Assembly (NCBI RefSeq): GCF_001591105.1
Contig: NZ_BCUD01000014.1
Location: forward strand, 18,151-82,150
DNA from: Vibrio nereis NBRC 15637
GTDB lineage: Bacteria; Pseudomonadota; Gammaproteobacteria; Enterobacterales; Vibrionaceae
Reading direction: 5' to 3'
DNA: 64,000 nt
Shown: piece by piece, positions 40,080 through 47,743 of the stretch
Position numbering within the stretch: position 1 is the first letter of the stretch
Layout: every line of letters starts with the position of its first letter
Notes under the pieces: model-generated
The model's database searches: none
What the model was told of the DNA's origin: nothing
The model's input: the letters and a program-made list of their open reading frames with translations, nothing else
Translations under genes and position numbers: made by a program

Positions 40080-41057
40080 ATGAAAAAATTAGCAGCGGTT
40101 ATTTCTGCATCACTTGTTTTAGCTTCGACTCCTTCTTTAGCTGAAGTATACGTAGGTGCCAAAGCGGGTAAGTCTTGGTTGGATGATGCTTGTACGTCTT
40201 CAACAGCATGTGATGATGACTCATCAACAGTAGGTGCATTTGTCGGCTATGAAATGTGGGACTTTCTATCGCTAGAAGCGGGCTATGACTATCTAGGTCG
40301 TTTTACGGGGGCTGGCCTTAATGACGAAAAAGTTCAGGCATACACGTTAGCACCTAAGCTTAGCCTACCAGTCACTGATGCAATTTCTCTATACGGTAAA
40401 GTGGGTGGCGCGTTTGTTGACCACGGCAGCAAAGATGACTATTCGTACCTTGGCGCAGCGGGTGTTGAGTTTGGCACTAACCAAAACGTTTCTGTACGCC
40501 TTGAATACCAAACGCTGACTGATGTGAACAACGACCTAGTTCGCGCGGAAGCAAACAGCGCAACACTTGGCGTGGTATACAAATTTGGTAGCAATGAAGA
40601 AGCTGTTGCCGCACCTGTCGTAGTTGAGGAAATGGTGGAAGAAGTTGTTGAAGAGGTTCCTGTAGTTGAGGAGCCTGTGATTGTAACCAAGACTTTTGCG
40701 ACTCAGCGCTTAGGAACAGAGAGCTTTGAAGTGAATAGTTCAAAGCTAAATGAAGAAAGTCGAGTTCAACTGGGTGAGTTGGTTGAGTTTCTAAACACAT
40801 ACCCACAAGCTAATGTCGAAGTTGTCGGTTACACCGATACTTCTGGCGCGGCGAGCTACAACCAAGCACTTTCAGAGAAACGTGCTGAGTCTGTTGCGAG
40901 TGCACTAGTGGAACAAGGCATTGAGGCGTCTAGAATTAGCGCTCGTGGTGAGGGTGAAAATAACCCAATCGTATCAAATGAGACTCTAGAAGGACGCCAA
41001 CAGAATCGTCGAGTGGAGATCATTGTGCCAGAATTTGAATATCAAGTTCAGCAATAA
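40080..41057 (+). CDS. OmpA-family outer-membrane protein, first tandem copy
   Basis: 325 residues. Signal peptide MKKLAAVISASLVLASTPSLA, an eight-stranded beta-barrel domain (about 22-180) with a cysteine pair (DDACTSSTACDDD), an acidic valine/proline hinge (EEMVEEVVEEVPVVEEPV, about 185-205) and a C-terminal OmpA peptidoglycan-binding domain (NVEVVGYTDTSGAASYNQALSEKRA, then RQQNRRVEI). Links the outer membrane to the cell wall. The neighbouring gene at 41288 is a clear tandem paralogue. Confidence 0.94.
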   Translation: MKKLAAVISASLVLASTPSLAEVYVGAKAGKSWLDDACTSSTACDDDSSTVGAFVGYEMWDFLSLEAGYDYLGRFTGAGLNDEKVQAYTLAPKLSLPVTDAISLYGKVGGAFVDHGSKDDYSYLGAAGVEFGTNQNVSVRLEYQTLTDVNNDLVRAEANSATLGVVYKFGSNEEAVAAPVVVEEMVEEVVEEVPVVEEPVIVTKTFATQRLGTESFEVNSSKLNEESRVQLGELVEFLNTYPQANVEVVGYTDTSGAASYNQALSEKRAESVASALVEQGIEASRISARGEGENNPIVSNETLEGRQQNRRVEIIVPEFEYQVQQ

Positions 41058-41086
41058 TAAATAGCCGAAAAAGTAGATTTTTTGCT

Positions 41087-41114
41087 CAACGCCTCAATTT
41101 CTATTGGGGCGTTG
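41087..41114 (+). terminator. Hairpin after the first OmpA-family gene
   Basis: A 12-base-pair stem (CAACGCCTCAAT with ATTGGGGCGTTG, one G-T) and 4-base loop, then TCTTATT. Moderate terminator. Confidence 0.6.
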
Positions 41115-41287
41115 TCTTATTGTTGAGAATAAAGATTGTGGCAGAAAAATATTATAAAAATAACAGAAACATAATTGTGTAAATAAGCAGATAAATGTAC
41201 CCTTCTCAGCATTCACGCTGTAACAATGAGTTACTGTGTCGAATGTATATTGCGTAATCATTTATGCGAACATAAAGGAAAACTATA

Positions 41288-42259
41288 ATGAAAAAGTTAG
41301 CAGCGGTAATTTCAACAACTCTCCTATTGGCATCTGCGTCAGCATCGGCAACAGAAGAAGGCCAATTTTATATTGGTGCAAAAGCGGGTGTGAGTTGGTT
41401 AAACAACGCATGTACAGCTGGAGCATGTGACGAAGATTCTTGGGCGCTAGGCTCGTTCCTTGGTTATCAAGTAAGTGATGTTGTTGCTCTTGAGGCTGGT
41501 CTAGGCGCACTGGGTGAGACATCTGGTTTCTTAGGCATGGAAGATCAAAATCTTTCACAATACAGTTTTGCTCCTCGTTTTAGCTACGCACTTAGCGAAG
41601 ACGTTAATGCATTTGCTAAAGTGGGTGGCGCATTCATGAAGTATGCGAGTGAAGATGATTTCGCATTCTTGACTGCAGCAGGCCTGTCATACAGCTTAAT
41701 GCCTTCTATCGATCTTCAAGCGGAATACCAGCACTTTAATGGTATTCGTATCTATTCGCGTGAGTTTAATGCAAACACGTTTACTATCGGTTTCCGCTCT
41801 AACTTCGGTGGCAGCACTGAGCCAACACCAGAGCCAGTACAAGAAGTACTAGTTGAAGAGGTTGTTGAAGAAGTTGTCGTTGCGCCAGTTGTTAAAACGT
41901 TTGAAGCTAAACTTGTAGGTTCTAGCAGTTTCGCGCACAACAGTGCAGAACTTACTGCAACAGGCACGCAAAAACTTGATGCACTAGTGGCATTTATGAC
42001 TCAATACCCACAAGCAAACGTGGAAGTTGTTGGTTACACAGACTCACGTGGTGCTGAAGCTTACAACCAAAAACTTTCTGAGAAACGTGCTCAATCAGTG
42101 GCAAACGCTCTAGAAGAGCAAGGCATTGATGCATCTCGTATTACCGCTACAGGTAAAGGTGAGAGCAACCCTGTTGCAACGAACGAAACTGCAGAAGGCC
42201 GTGCTCAAAACCGCCGTGTAGAAATCGTTGTACCTGCATTTGAATACGAAGAAAAGTAA
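41288..42259 (+). CDS. OmpA-family outer-membrane protein, second tandem copy
   Basis: 323 residues, same design as the previous gene: signal peptide MKKLAAVISTTLLLASASASA, barrel opening QFYIGAKAGVSWLNNACTAGACDEDS with a cysteine pair, an acidic hinge (EVLVEEVVEEVVVAPV) and an OmpA domain (VEVVGYTDSRGAEAYNQKLSEKRAQSVANALEEQGIDASRI). The first ten residues and the OmpA domain are nearly the same as in the upstream copy; the barrel has diverged. Good AAAGGAAAA ribosome-binding site. Followed by a strong terminator. Confidence 0.94.
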   Translation: MKKLAAVISTTLLLASASASATEEGQFYIGAKAGVSWLNNACTAGACDEDSWALGSFLGYQVSDVVALEAGLGALGETSGFLGMEDQNLSQYSFAPRFSYALSEDVNAFAKVGGAFMKYASEDDFAFLTAAGLSYSLMPSIDLQAEYQHFNGIRIYSREFNANTFTIGFRSNFGGSTEPTPEPVQEVLVEEVVEEVVVAPVVKTFEAKLVGSSSFAHNSAELTATGTQKLDALVAFMTQYPQANVEVVGYTDSRGAEAYNQKLSEKRAQSVANALEEQGIDASRITATGKGESNPVATNETAEGRAQNRRVEIVVPAFEYEEK

Positions 42260-42287
42260 TCTTTTAGTAGATAGCTTTCATTAATTG

Positions 42288-42324
42288 AAAATGCCTTGGC
42301 TTTATCCGCCAGGGCATTTTTTAT
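42288..42324 (+). terminator. Terminator after the second OmpA-family gene
   Basis: A 13-base-pair stem (AAAATGCCTTGGC with GCCAGGGCATTTT, one G-T) and 7-base loop followed by TTATTTT. It abuts the stop of the convergent gene. Confidence 0.88.
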
Positions 42325-42827
42325 TTTAAGTCTATGCTATTTAACCTTCCCATAAACTCTAAAATTTCTAAATTCTCTTTATTGGCCTCAAGTAAGGCTT
42401 TTTTCGTTTTACTATAAGCTGCTAATCGCCCATGTTTCTTTATTGAGCACACAACGCTCTTATAGATTAACTTTCCATCCTTATCGTAATTGCGCCAAGC
42501 TGCTATATAGCACTCATCTGTTGCAGTGGGATCGTCTTTGGTTGGTCTAGGTTTGAATATAATTTTAGGTTCAAGAGAGTGGGGCAGGCGCGTCATTAAG
42601 TAAGGGTCTTTTAATAGTCTACGCCAAAACTTTCCCCACATCGCCGAACCCAGTTCGTTACGAAGTTTTATGGCTTTCTTTAGCCCTTTCTTTTCACCGA
42701 TGCGTACGTATCCGACAGAGCGGTGCAAGACCTTATCGTCTGGTGTATGGATATGTATCTTAAACGCTGTCTTAGCTTTGGAAATAAATCGATGACCAGT
42801 GTTAGTGGTCAAGTTACTCTTCTTCAT
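42321..42827 (-). CDS. Unrecognised basic protein with two AP2-like segments
   Basis: 168 residues, very rich in Lys and Arg. I do not recognise it as a known family. Two similar segments can be seen, each three beta-strand-like stretches then a lysine-rich helix: AFKIHIHTPDDKVLHRSVGY...KKAIKLRNEL (about 27-60) and CYIAAWRNYDKDGKLIYKSVV...KTKKALLEANKEN (about 105-150). This is the layout of AP2-type DNA-binding domains found in integrases and homing enzymes. ATG 42827 has no strong ribosome-binding site; an in-frame TTG at 42842 is a poorer start. Codon and base use is more AT-rich than its neighbours, and it sits near a tRNA gene. Confidence 0.55.
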   Translation of the reverse strand: MKKSNLTTNTGHRFISKAKTAFKIHIHTPDDKVLHRSVGYVRIGEKKGLKKAIKLRNELGSAMWGKFWRRLLKDPYLMTRLPHSLEPKIIFKPRPTKDDPTATDECYIAAWRNYDKDGKLIYKSVVCSIKKHGRLAAYSKTKKALLEANKENLEILEFMGRLNSIDLK

Positions 42828-43042
42828 GGAGTTCGCTATCAATAATTTTATTAATATTAATTTTAGATGAATGTGAACAGATCGTGAAGTCAGAGAGAGA
42901 CAGAACCAAGCAATTAGTATTCTTTTTGTAGATAACGACTCTATATACCTGAAGGTATTGGTATGAAATCTATGTTTACTAGGTCATATTAGCTCAATTT
43001 TTGGCATATGCTACAAATATTGATTGGTCGAAAGGTAATCTT

Positions 43043-43462
43043 ATGAACACTTGTAACGACTCTCATGCATGCTGCGCTGTATGCTCTTCTGTGAGTGAAA
43101 ACCCATTTAGCCTAAATGTGAACTACCAAGCGAACGGTGAGCATGAATGTGTATCTGCTTTTTTGGTTGAAGAGCGCCACCAAGGGTATTTAGGCCTGTT
43201 GCATGGAGGCATAGCCAGTTCATTACTTGATGGAGCAATGACTCACTGCTTGCTGCAACATGGAATAATGGCATTGACGGCAAAGCTTGATGTTCGTTTT
43301 CATGATGTCATTAAGCTAGGTGAAAAGGTGGATGTTAAAGCGATATGCCATTCATCTCGAAGAAGTGTTTATGATCTGTCTGCTCAATTAACTGTTAACG
43401 GCATAGTGAAGGTAAGCGCAACTGCGAAGTTTATTCGCCCTAAAAATACCGTGTGCTTCTGA
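43043..43462 (+). CDS. PaaI-type hotdog-fold thioesterase
   Basis: 139 residues. The hotdog fold is shown by YLGLLHGGIASSLLDGAMTHCLL (GGxxxxxxDG-type core helix, about 50-72) and the following strands DVRFHDVIKLGEKVDVKA. PaaI-family enzymes hydrolyse acyl-CoA thioesters. The N-terminus has an unusual cluster of four cysteines (CNDSHACCAVC), possibly metal-binding. Start is ATG 43043 with AAAGG upstream; an in-frame TTG at 43001 is less likely. Substrate unknown. Confidence 0.8.
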   Translation: MNTCNDSHACCAVCSSVSENPFSLNVNYQANGEHECVSAFLVEERHQGYLGLLHGGIASSLLDGAMTHCLLQHGIMALTAKLDVRFHDVIKLGEKVDVKAICHSSRRSVYDLSAQLTVNGIVKVSATAKFIRPKNTVCF

Positions 43463-43514
43463 GCGGAAAATAAAAACGTCGGCAAACTAATCAGTGCCGA
43501 CGTTTCTTAAAATA

Positions 43515-43591
43515 TGGCGCTCCCGACAGGATTCGAACCTGTGACCTATCCCTTAGGAGGGGATCGCGCTATCCAGCTGTGCCACGGGAGC
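43515..43591 (-). tRNA. tRNA-Arg (anticodon CCT)
   Basis: 77 nucleotides including an encoded CCA end. Acceptor stem GCTCCCG pairs with CGGGAGC, anticodon stem ATCCC/GGGAT with loop CTCCTAA, giving anticodon CCT, and the T-arm has GGTTCGAATCC. It reads AGG arginine codons. Confidence 0.97.
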
Positions 43592-43636
43592 GTGCCTCTA
43601 TAATACCGAAATAAATGGCAATGTTAAGCCTATGAT

Positions 43637-44770
43637 TTAAAGAAGTTTATGCATAACATCTCCAATTTGGATGCTGGTGGCCAATTCGGGTTGATCAACA
43701 GACAGTTCAGCTTCATTCTCATAGACGCGATTAACAGTCAGTGTGATATTGGTTTCTGTCACTTTATTTCTCGGCAGGCCTCGTTGATCAATAAATGAGC
43801 CAGTATGCCATAGCTGTAGCTTGTCACCTTCTTTCACCCCATGAACACGGCCTAAATCGATCGTAATCGCATTGCCCCATTTCGCGACGACTTCTGGCAA
43901 GGTTATTTTGCAAGAGACTTCCGATTCGAGGTCTAGCATGATGTTCCGGCTTACGCGCAGTAACATATCACCATAGCTAGAAGCCCAGAATCGCGCGCTT
44001 TTGGTATCTATCTGGCTTGTTTTAGCAAAAGGCCAACGGGCGACTTCTCGATAGTTACGGTTGTACACTTCATTGCCCGTTTTGCCATCAAAAATCGTCA
44101 TTTCTAGCGCAAACTGCCTATTTATCGTATCTCCGCTAACCAGGTTTTGTTCGATAGTTGCTGTAAGGTCGGTGATCACACCACCTAATATGTACTGGGC
44201 GCCAGTATCTTCTGCAATCATTTTCAGGCGTTCAGGGAAGCGCTTATTAATTTCATAATCCGTGGTTCCCACTGAAACAAAGTTAACTGATTCTTGATCG
44301 AGTTGTCGGTTGATGACATTCGCGAAGTCATCGCCGATGTTATAAATCTGGCCCATGACGGCTTGTTGTGGCGAGACAAGATCAATATTGCCGACCAAAA
44401 AGGTCTTCTTATACTGATCGACATGGCAACCCGTTGCCGATGGATAAATATCAACACGAGCTTTTACAAACATCACTCCTCGGCGGGTAATTTGCTCATC
44501 AACAATGATGTAACGAACTTCGCTATTTGCAAACTGGTATTCTTTTCTATCACTTTCCAGTAGTGGGCGCAGGTTGGCAATACTGCCTATATCGGCCCCT
44601 GAAAATTGCACAGCCTTATACAGCGCGTCTTCGAGCGCATGAATACGTGCGACGTCATCGGACGAAACTACCGTTGCAGTTCCTGTCACTTCATACCATC
44701 CCGCTTGAGCAGTCATTGTCCATAGGCTGAAGTACAAGGTAGAAAAAAGTATAAGAAGTGATTTTTTCAT
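43637..44770 (-). CDS. flgT: Flagellar H-ring protein FlgT
   Basis: 377-residue periplasmic protein of the sodium-driven polar flagellum. Signal peptide (MKKSLLILFSTLYFSLWTMTAQA, about 23) then three domains: the N-terminal segment GWYEVTGTATVVSSDDVARIHALEDALYKAVQFSGADIGS, a middle TolB-like region with DTGAQYILGGVITDLTA, and a C-terminal WITH-like domain (IDLGRVHGVKEGDKLQLWHTG). FlgT builds the H ring around the LP ring and recruits MotX/MotY (family knowledge). It is divergent from flgO-flgP and a sigma-54 promoter lies upstream. Confidence 0.95.
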   Translation of the reverse strand: MKKSLLILFSTLYFSLWTMTAQAGWYEVTGTATVVSSDDVARIHALEDALYKAVQFSGADIGSIANLRPLLESDRKEYQFANSEVRYIIVDEQITRRGVMFVKARVDIYPSATGCHVDQYKKTFLVGNIDLVSPQQAVMGQIYNIGDDFANVINRQLDQESVNFVSVGTTDYEINKRFPERLKMIAEDTGAQYILGGVITDLTATIEQNLVSGDTINRQFALEMTIFDGKTGNEVYNRNYREVARWPFAKTSQIDTKSARFWASSYGDMLLRVSRNIMLDLESEVSCKITLPEVVAKWGNAITIDLGRVHGVKEGDKLQLWHTGSFIDQRGLPRNKVTETNITLTVNRVYENEAELSVDQPELATSIQIGDVMHKLL

Positions 44771-44785
44771 TTAGGTATACCAAGT

Positions 44786-44801
44786 TGGTTCATTTTTTGC
44801 T
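44786..44801 (+). promoter_or_regulatory. Sigma-54 promoter of flgO-flgP
   Basis: TGGTTCattttTTGCT: the GG (-24) and GC (-12) pairs are separated by exactly 10 bases. It lies about 130 bases before flgO. Confidence 0.75.
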
Positions 44802-44855
44802 TTATCTAGCTTAGCAAGTTTAGGTGTTGTTTTTTGACTGTGACAAAGCTTAAAA

Positions 44856-44871
44856 AGCAAAGAGTGTTCCA
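44856..44871 (-). promoter_or_regulatory. Sigma-54 promoter of flgT
   Basis: On the minus strand TGGAACactctTTGCT, with 10 bases between GG and GC, about 85 bases before flgT. It overlaps the divergent arrangement with the flgO promoter. Confidence 0.75.
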
Positions 44872-44930
44872 CTTTTAGAAGAGAGCAATTAGTGTGAACG
44901 TTCAGGCCTTAATGTATCGGAGATTAGAGA

Positions 44931-45566
44931 ATGAAGAAATGGTTATCATTGGTGCCTGTAGTCTTTCTTACTGCGTGTGCTTATGCACCTATATATAATG
45001 GTAAGGAACCGTACCCTGGTACTCAGTTTATGCTGATGGAGAGTCCACGCCATACCCTAGACTTTTTCATTGAGAGCATGACAGAAGATCTGATGGTCTC
45101 AAACACAAGCGTATCGGCGCGCACACCCATTGCGGTCACATCGTTTGTTGACCTGCAAAATATGGATGCAACCAACTGGCTAGGCAACTCTGTTTCTGAA
45201 GGATTTATTCATCAGTTCCAACGCCGTGGTTTTAAAGTTGTCGATTTTAAAACCACAGGGGCAATTCAGGTTACTCATCAAGGTGATTTTGCGTTTAGCC
45301 GAGACTGGAAAGACTTGGCTCTGGAGCAAGAAGTGCAGTACGTACTCACAGGAACAATGCTTCGCCAAGAAGGCGGGGTTCTGGTGAATGCTCGTGTTGT
45401 TGGAATGCAGTCACGTATTGTGGTCGCTACCGCGCAAGGCTTTTTACCTGCTGACCGTATTGGTCGAGATCTAGATACGCTCAATAGTATCCGTACTCAA
45501 GATGGCGTGTTGATTCGCTCAGATCCAACCATCACTCAACCATATACTGTTATTTTGCGTCCATAG
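44931..45566 (+). CDS. flgO: Outer-membrane flagellar lipoprotein FlgO
   Basis: 211 residues. Lipoprotein signal MKKWLSLVPVVFLTACAY with the lipidated cysteine near residue 16, then a FlgO-type (TolB-like) domain: DLMVSNTSVSARTPIAVTSFVDLQNMD, WLGNSVSEGFIHQFQRRGFKVVDFKTTG, GTMLRQEGGVLVNARVVG. Needed for outer-membrane stability of the sheathed flagellum in Vibrio. flgP begins 8 bases after its stop codon. Ribosome-binding site CGGAG precedes the ATG. Confidence 0.94.
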   Translation: MKKWLSLVPVVFLTACAYAPIYNGKEPYPGTQFMLMESPRHTLDFFIESMTEDLMVSNTSVSARTPIAVTSFVDLQNMDATNWLGNSVSEGFIHQFQRRGFKVVDFKTTGAIQVTHQGDFAFSRDWKDLALEQEVQYVLTGTMLRQEGGVLVNARVVGMQSRIVVATAQGFLPADRIGRDLDTLNSIRTQDGVLIRSDPTITQPYTVILRP

Positions 45567-45574
45567 GAGTGAGC

Positions 45575-46006
45575 ATGAAAAAGCTACTATTACTGGTTAC
45601 AGTACTCATCATGGTAGGTTGCCAACCTTTGGGGACGATGAGGCCTGATGATTGGCTTACTTCCGTTGGTTATGCAAGCATCAGCGAGCAGAAAGGGCGT
45701 AATGAAGAAGAAAAACAGGTTCGTGCCATGCGAGCTTCAAAAATTGATGCTTACCGTGAGTTAGCTGAACAAGTTTACGGTATGCGAGTCAGCGGTAGAG
45801 CAAGCCTTCAAGATCAGCGACTAGGTACTGAACTCACGTCCGGGGCGGTTGATGGTGTTATTCGCGGTGCTGAAGTTGTCCGGAGTTACAAAGTAGGAGA
45901 CAGCTACGTGACGGAACTTCGCTTGGATATTCAGAAAATGGATAGGCTAAGAGATTATGGTGAAGTTCAGCAAGTTCCGGAAAAAAGGCAACAAACTCTG
46001 TTTTAG
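45575..46006 (+). CDS. flgP: Outer-membrane flagellar lipoprotein FlgP
   Basis: 143 residues. Lipobox IMVGC within MKKLLLLVTVLIMVGCQPLG; then the conserved LPP20-like domain KIDAYRELAEQVYGMRVSGRASLQDQRLGTELTSGAVDGVIRGAEVVRSYKVGDSYVTELRLDI. FlgP forms a basal disk or outer-membrane stabiliser with FlgO. Start at ATG 45575 (AGGAG 5 bases before); an in-frame GTG at 45569 overlaps that ribosome-binding site and is unlikely. Confidence 0.93.
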   Translation: MKKLLLLVTVLIMVGCQPLGTMRPDDWLTSVGYASISEQKGRNEEEKQVRAMRASKIDAYRELAEQVYGMRVSGRASLQDQRLGTELTSGAVDGVIRGAEVVRSYKVGDSYVTELRLDIQKMDRLRDYGEVQQVPEKRQQTLF

Positions 46007-46040
46007 CGAACTGGCCATCTCTAATCTCTTCGATCAAAAA

Positions 46041-46070
46041 AAAGCGGCAAACATTGCCGCTTTTTTATTT
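46041..46070. terminator. Bidirectional terminator between flgP and flgN
   Basis: A 10-base-pair stem (AAAGCGGCAA with TTGCCGCTTT), loop ACA, flanked by A-run and T-run. Confidence 0.9.
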
Positions 46071-46079
46071 ATTCTGTGC

Positions 46080-46505
46080 TCAGGCCTTAATGTTTGTTCC
46101 TAAAGTGGTCACATTCCTAGTTTGGCCTTCTGCCGTGTATGTCATCCCAAGCTTGCCTTGAGATTGTTTCATTAAATTATTCAGCTTATTGAAACTAGAC
46201 TGCGCCCTTTGCAGCGCTTCACCGTTCATCGTATTGACCTGTAGGCACTCAGCAATAGTGGATTGAATTTCTTTCACCAGAGGGCTCAACTCTGGGTCAC
46301 TCTTCAAGCTCTCTACATCTGGGTGGCGGCTAATTCTTTCATCGGTTGCTTTTAATTGATCAATCAGTGCGATTTTTTGTTTGGCGAGTAGCTCGATTTC
46401 CTTCGATACTCGACGCGTTATGGCCAGTGTTTCTTTCTCTAATAATTGAGAAAGTTCTTTCGCATTTTTAAGTTGAAACTCAACTAAACTGTCTAACGCT
46501 GCCAT
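46080..46505 (-). CDS. flgN: Flagellar export chaperone FlgN
   Basis: 141 residues, almost wholly helical/coiled-coil with FlgN-type spacing of leucines (DSLVEFQLKNAKELSQLLEKETLAI). FlgN escorts the hook-filament junction proteins FlgK and FlgL to the export gate. It is in the leftward flgA-flgM-flgN order, 18 bases after flgM. The C-terminus (GQTRNVTTLGTNIKA) resembles the unstructured tail of the family. Confidence 0.9.
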   Translation of the reverse strand: MAALDSLVEFQLKNAKELSQLLEKETLAITRRVSKEIELLAKQKIALIDQLKATDERISRHPDVESLKSDPELSPLVKEIQSTIAECLQVNTMNGEALQRAQSSFNKLNNLMKQSQGKLGMTYTAEGQTRNVTTLGTNIKA

Positions 46506-46523
46506 AATGCTTTATCTCTAAAA

Positions 46524-46838
46524 CTAAAATCCACCAAGCTCTTTTTCGAACTTCATCATATTATCCGCAAGCTTTTGAGGGTCAACAGAGTAAGAACCGT
46601 TGGCAATTGCTTCTTTAATTGCTGCGACCTTTGCTTTATCAAAGCTTGGCTGGCTAACCATTTGATTGTGCATCTCACCCACAGCTTTACCCTGTGCACT
46701 AAGGGACACCGCATCCTTTGCCACGGAGGATTGTTTTGCCGCCGATTCAGTTGCTGCTGTATTGCTTTCGTGACGAACTGAGTTCCTGTTTGACGTCGTC
46801 AAAGGTTGCCCAGTTCGAATATTATCAATGCCTGCCAT
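46524..46838 (-). CDS. flgM: Anti-sigma-28 factor FlgM
   Basis: 104 residues, mostly disordered N-terminal half (MAGIDNIRTGQPLTTSNRN...) and a C-terminal sigma-28-binding helix region (DKAKVAAIKEAIANGSYSVDPQKLADNMMKFEKEL), the FlgM signature. It binds FliA and is secreted through the finished hook, releasing late genes. Start at ATG 46838 is chosen, with AAAGG about 6-7 bases before; the longer frame from 46877 lies inside the sigma-28 promoter region. Drives its own control loop. Confidence 0.93.
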   Translation of the reverse strand: MAGIDNIRTGQPLTTSNRNSVRHESNTAATESAAKQSSVAKDAVSLSAQGKAVGEMHNQMVSQPSFDKAKVAAIKEAIANGSYSVDPQKLADNMMKFEKELGGF

Positions 46839-46876
46839 GTATGAGCCTTTTAAAAAGTTATAAACCTGTACTGACA

Positions 46877-46903
46877 CTATCGACCAAAAGAAAAATAACT
46901 TTA
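46877..46903 (-). promoter_or_regulatory. Sigma-28 (FliA) promoter of flgMN
   Basis: On the minus strand TAAA, 15 bases, then GTCGATAG, against the consensus TAAA-N15-GCCGATAA. Located about 40 bases before flgM. Confidence 0.8.
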
Positions 46904-46921
46904 GCCATTTTTTACGGTGAC

Positions 46922-47668
46922 TTAGAAGATAATCGTAACTTCAGATAGACCAGTGACACGTCCTTCAATTATACGGTTGGATTTACTATTTTTCACTCTT
47001 ATCTGTTCACCATGTATACCATCCGTTAATGCGACGCCTTTGGTGGTTATCGTCATTCCTGACTTTACGGCTCTGATAGTCACGGACTCATTGCGGCATA
47101 CCACGCAAATGTCATTGGCTTCTATTGCCTCACCCACTCGGAGGTTCTTTTTCGTTTTTGCGCCAATTACAGCATCTACAGAGGAAAAGCCTTGCCGTCT
47201 AAAGCGTTGCAAGTCTACCATACTAACAGTGACATCGTGGGCAGAAATAACTTGCCCTCTTGATAGGTTGGTAGTCAAAGTAACTTGTGGCCCGTTTTTA
47301 CTCACTCGGACGGGAACGTAAACCCGCCAATTGTCTTCAGGGCACTCAATGAGAACAGTGATATTACTGGCATTTGGGTTTGTGGAGCTTGAAGAGCTTG
47401 TTAAGCCTGAAGGGCAATCGGTGGCGAATATTCTTTGATCAATGTTAGCAGCAGTAGCACTTAGTGAACCTCCTGGTGGGCTTTCTAAAGTTGAAGTGAC
47501 ATAAGTTTCTGCAGCGTGCTGGATATTTGAAATTTGAGAACCTGTGGCGGCTGATACGGAAAAACTAAAGAAAAATAGGACGCAGCCGATAGACTTGAAA
47601 AACAATTTATAGAAAGCTCTACAAATAGCGGTGGGAATTGAGCTTTGGACTGATTGATAACGCATCAT
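46922..47668 (-). CDS. flgA: Flagellar P-ring assembly chaperone FlgA
   Basis: About 248 residues. A signal peptide (hydrophobic IGCVLFFFSFSVSAA) is followed by an SAF-type domain (STNLSRGQVISAHDVTVSMVDLQRFRRQGFSSVDAVIGAKTKKNLRVGEAI) and the C-terminal RAVKSGMTITTKGVALTDGIHGEQIRVKNSKSNRIIEG, typical of FlgA, which helps FlgI assemble into the P ring. The start is uncertain: ATG 47668, ATG 47689 and TTG 47719 are in frame and none has a strong ribosome-binding site. It diverges from cheV. Confidence 0.9.
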   Translation of the reverse strand: MMRYQSVQSSIPTAICRAFYKLFFKSIGCVLFFFSFSVSAATGSQISNIQHAAETYVTSTLESPPGGSLSATAANIDQRIFATDCPSGLTSSSSSTNPNASNITVLIECPEDNWRVYVPVRVSKNGPQVTLTTNLSRGQVISAHDVTVSMVDLQRFRRQGFSSVDAVIGAKTKKNLRVGEAIEANDICVVCRNESVTIRAVKSGMTITTKGVALTDGIHGEQIRVKNSKSNRIIEGRVTGLSEVTIIF

Positions 47669-47743
47669 TCTATTTCTCGTAATTTTCATGGCATCACGTA
47701 GACTACCATTTTTTTGCAAAGAGTTTGAAATGGAGAAGAGCTT

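Noticed and set aside
43515..43591. tRNA-Arg as an integration site for a mobile element
   Set aside because: No integrase, no direct repeat of the tRNA 3' end visible nearby; the AP2-like gene alone is not enough.
47640..47743. Sigma-54 motif for cheV
   Set aside because: TGGCAT followed by no TTGC at the right distance; the TTTTTTGCA stretch lacks a GG 10 bases upstream.
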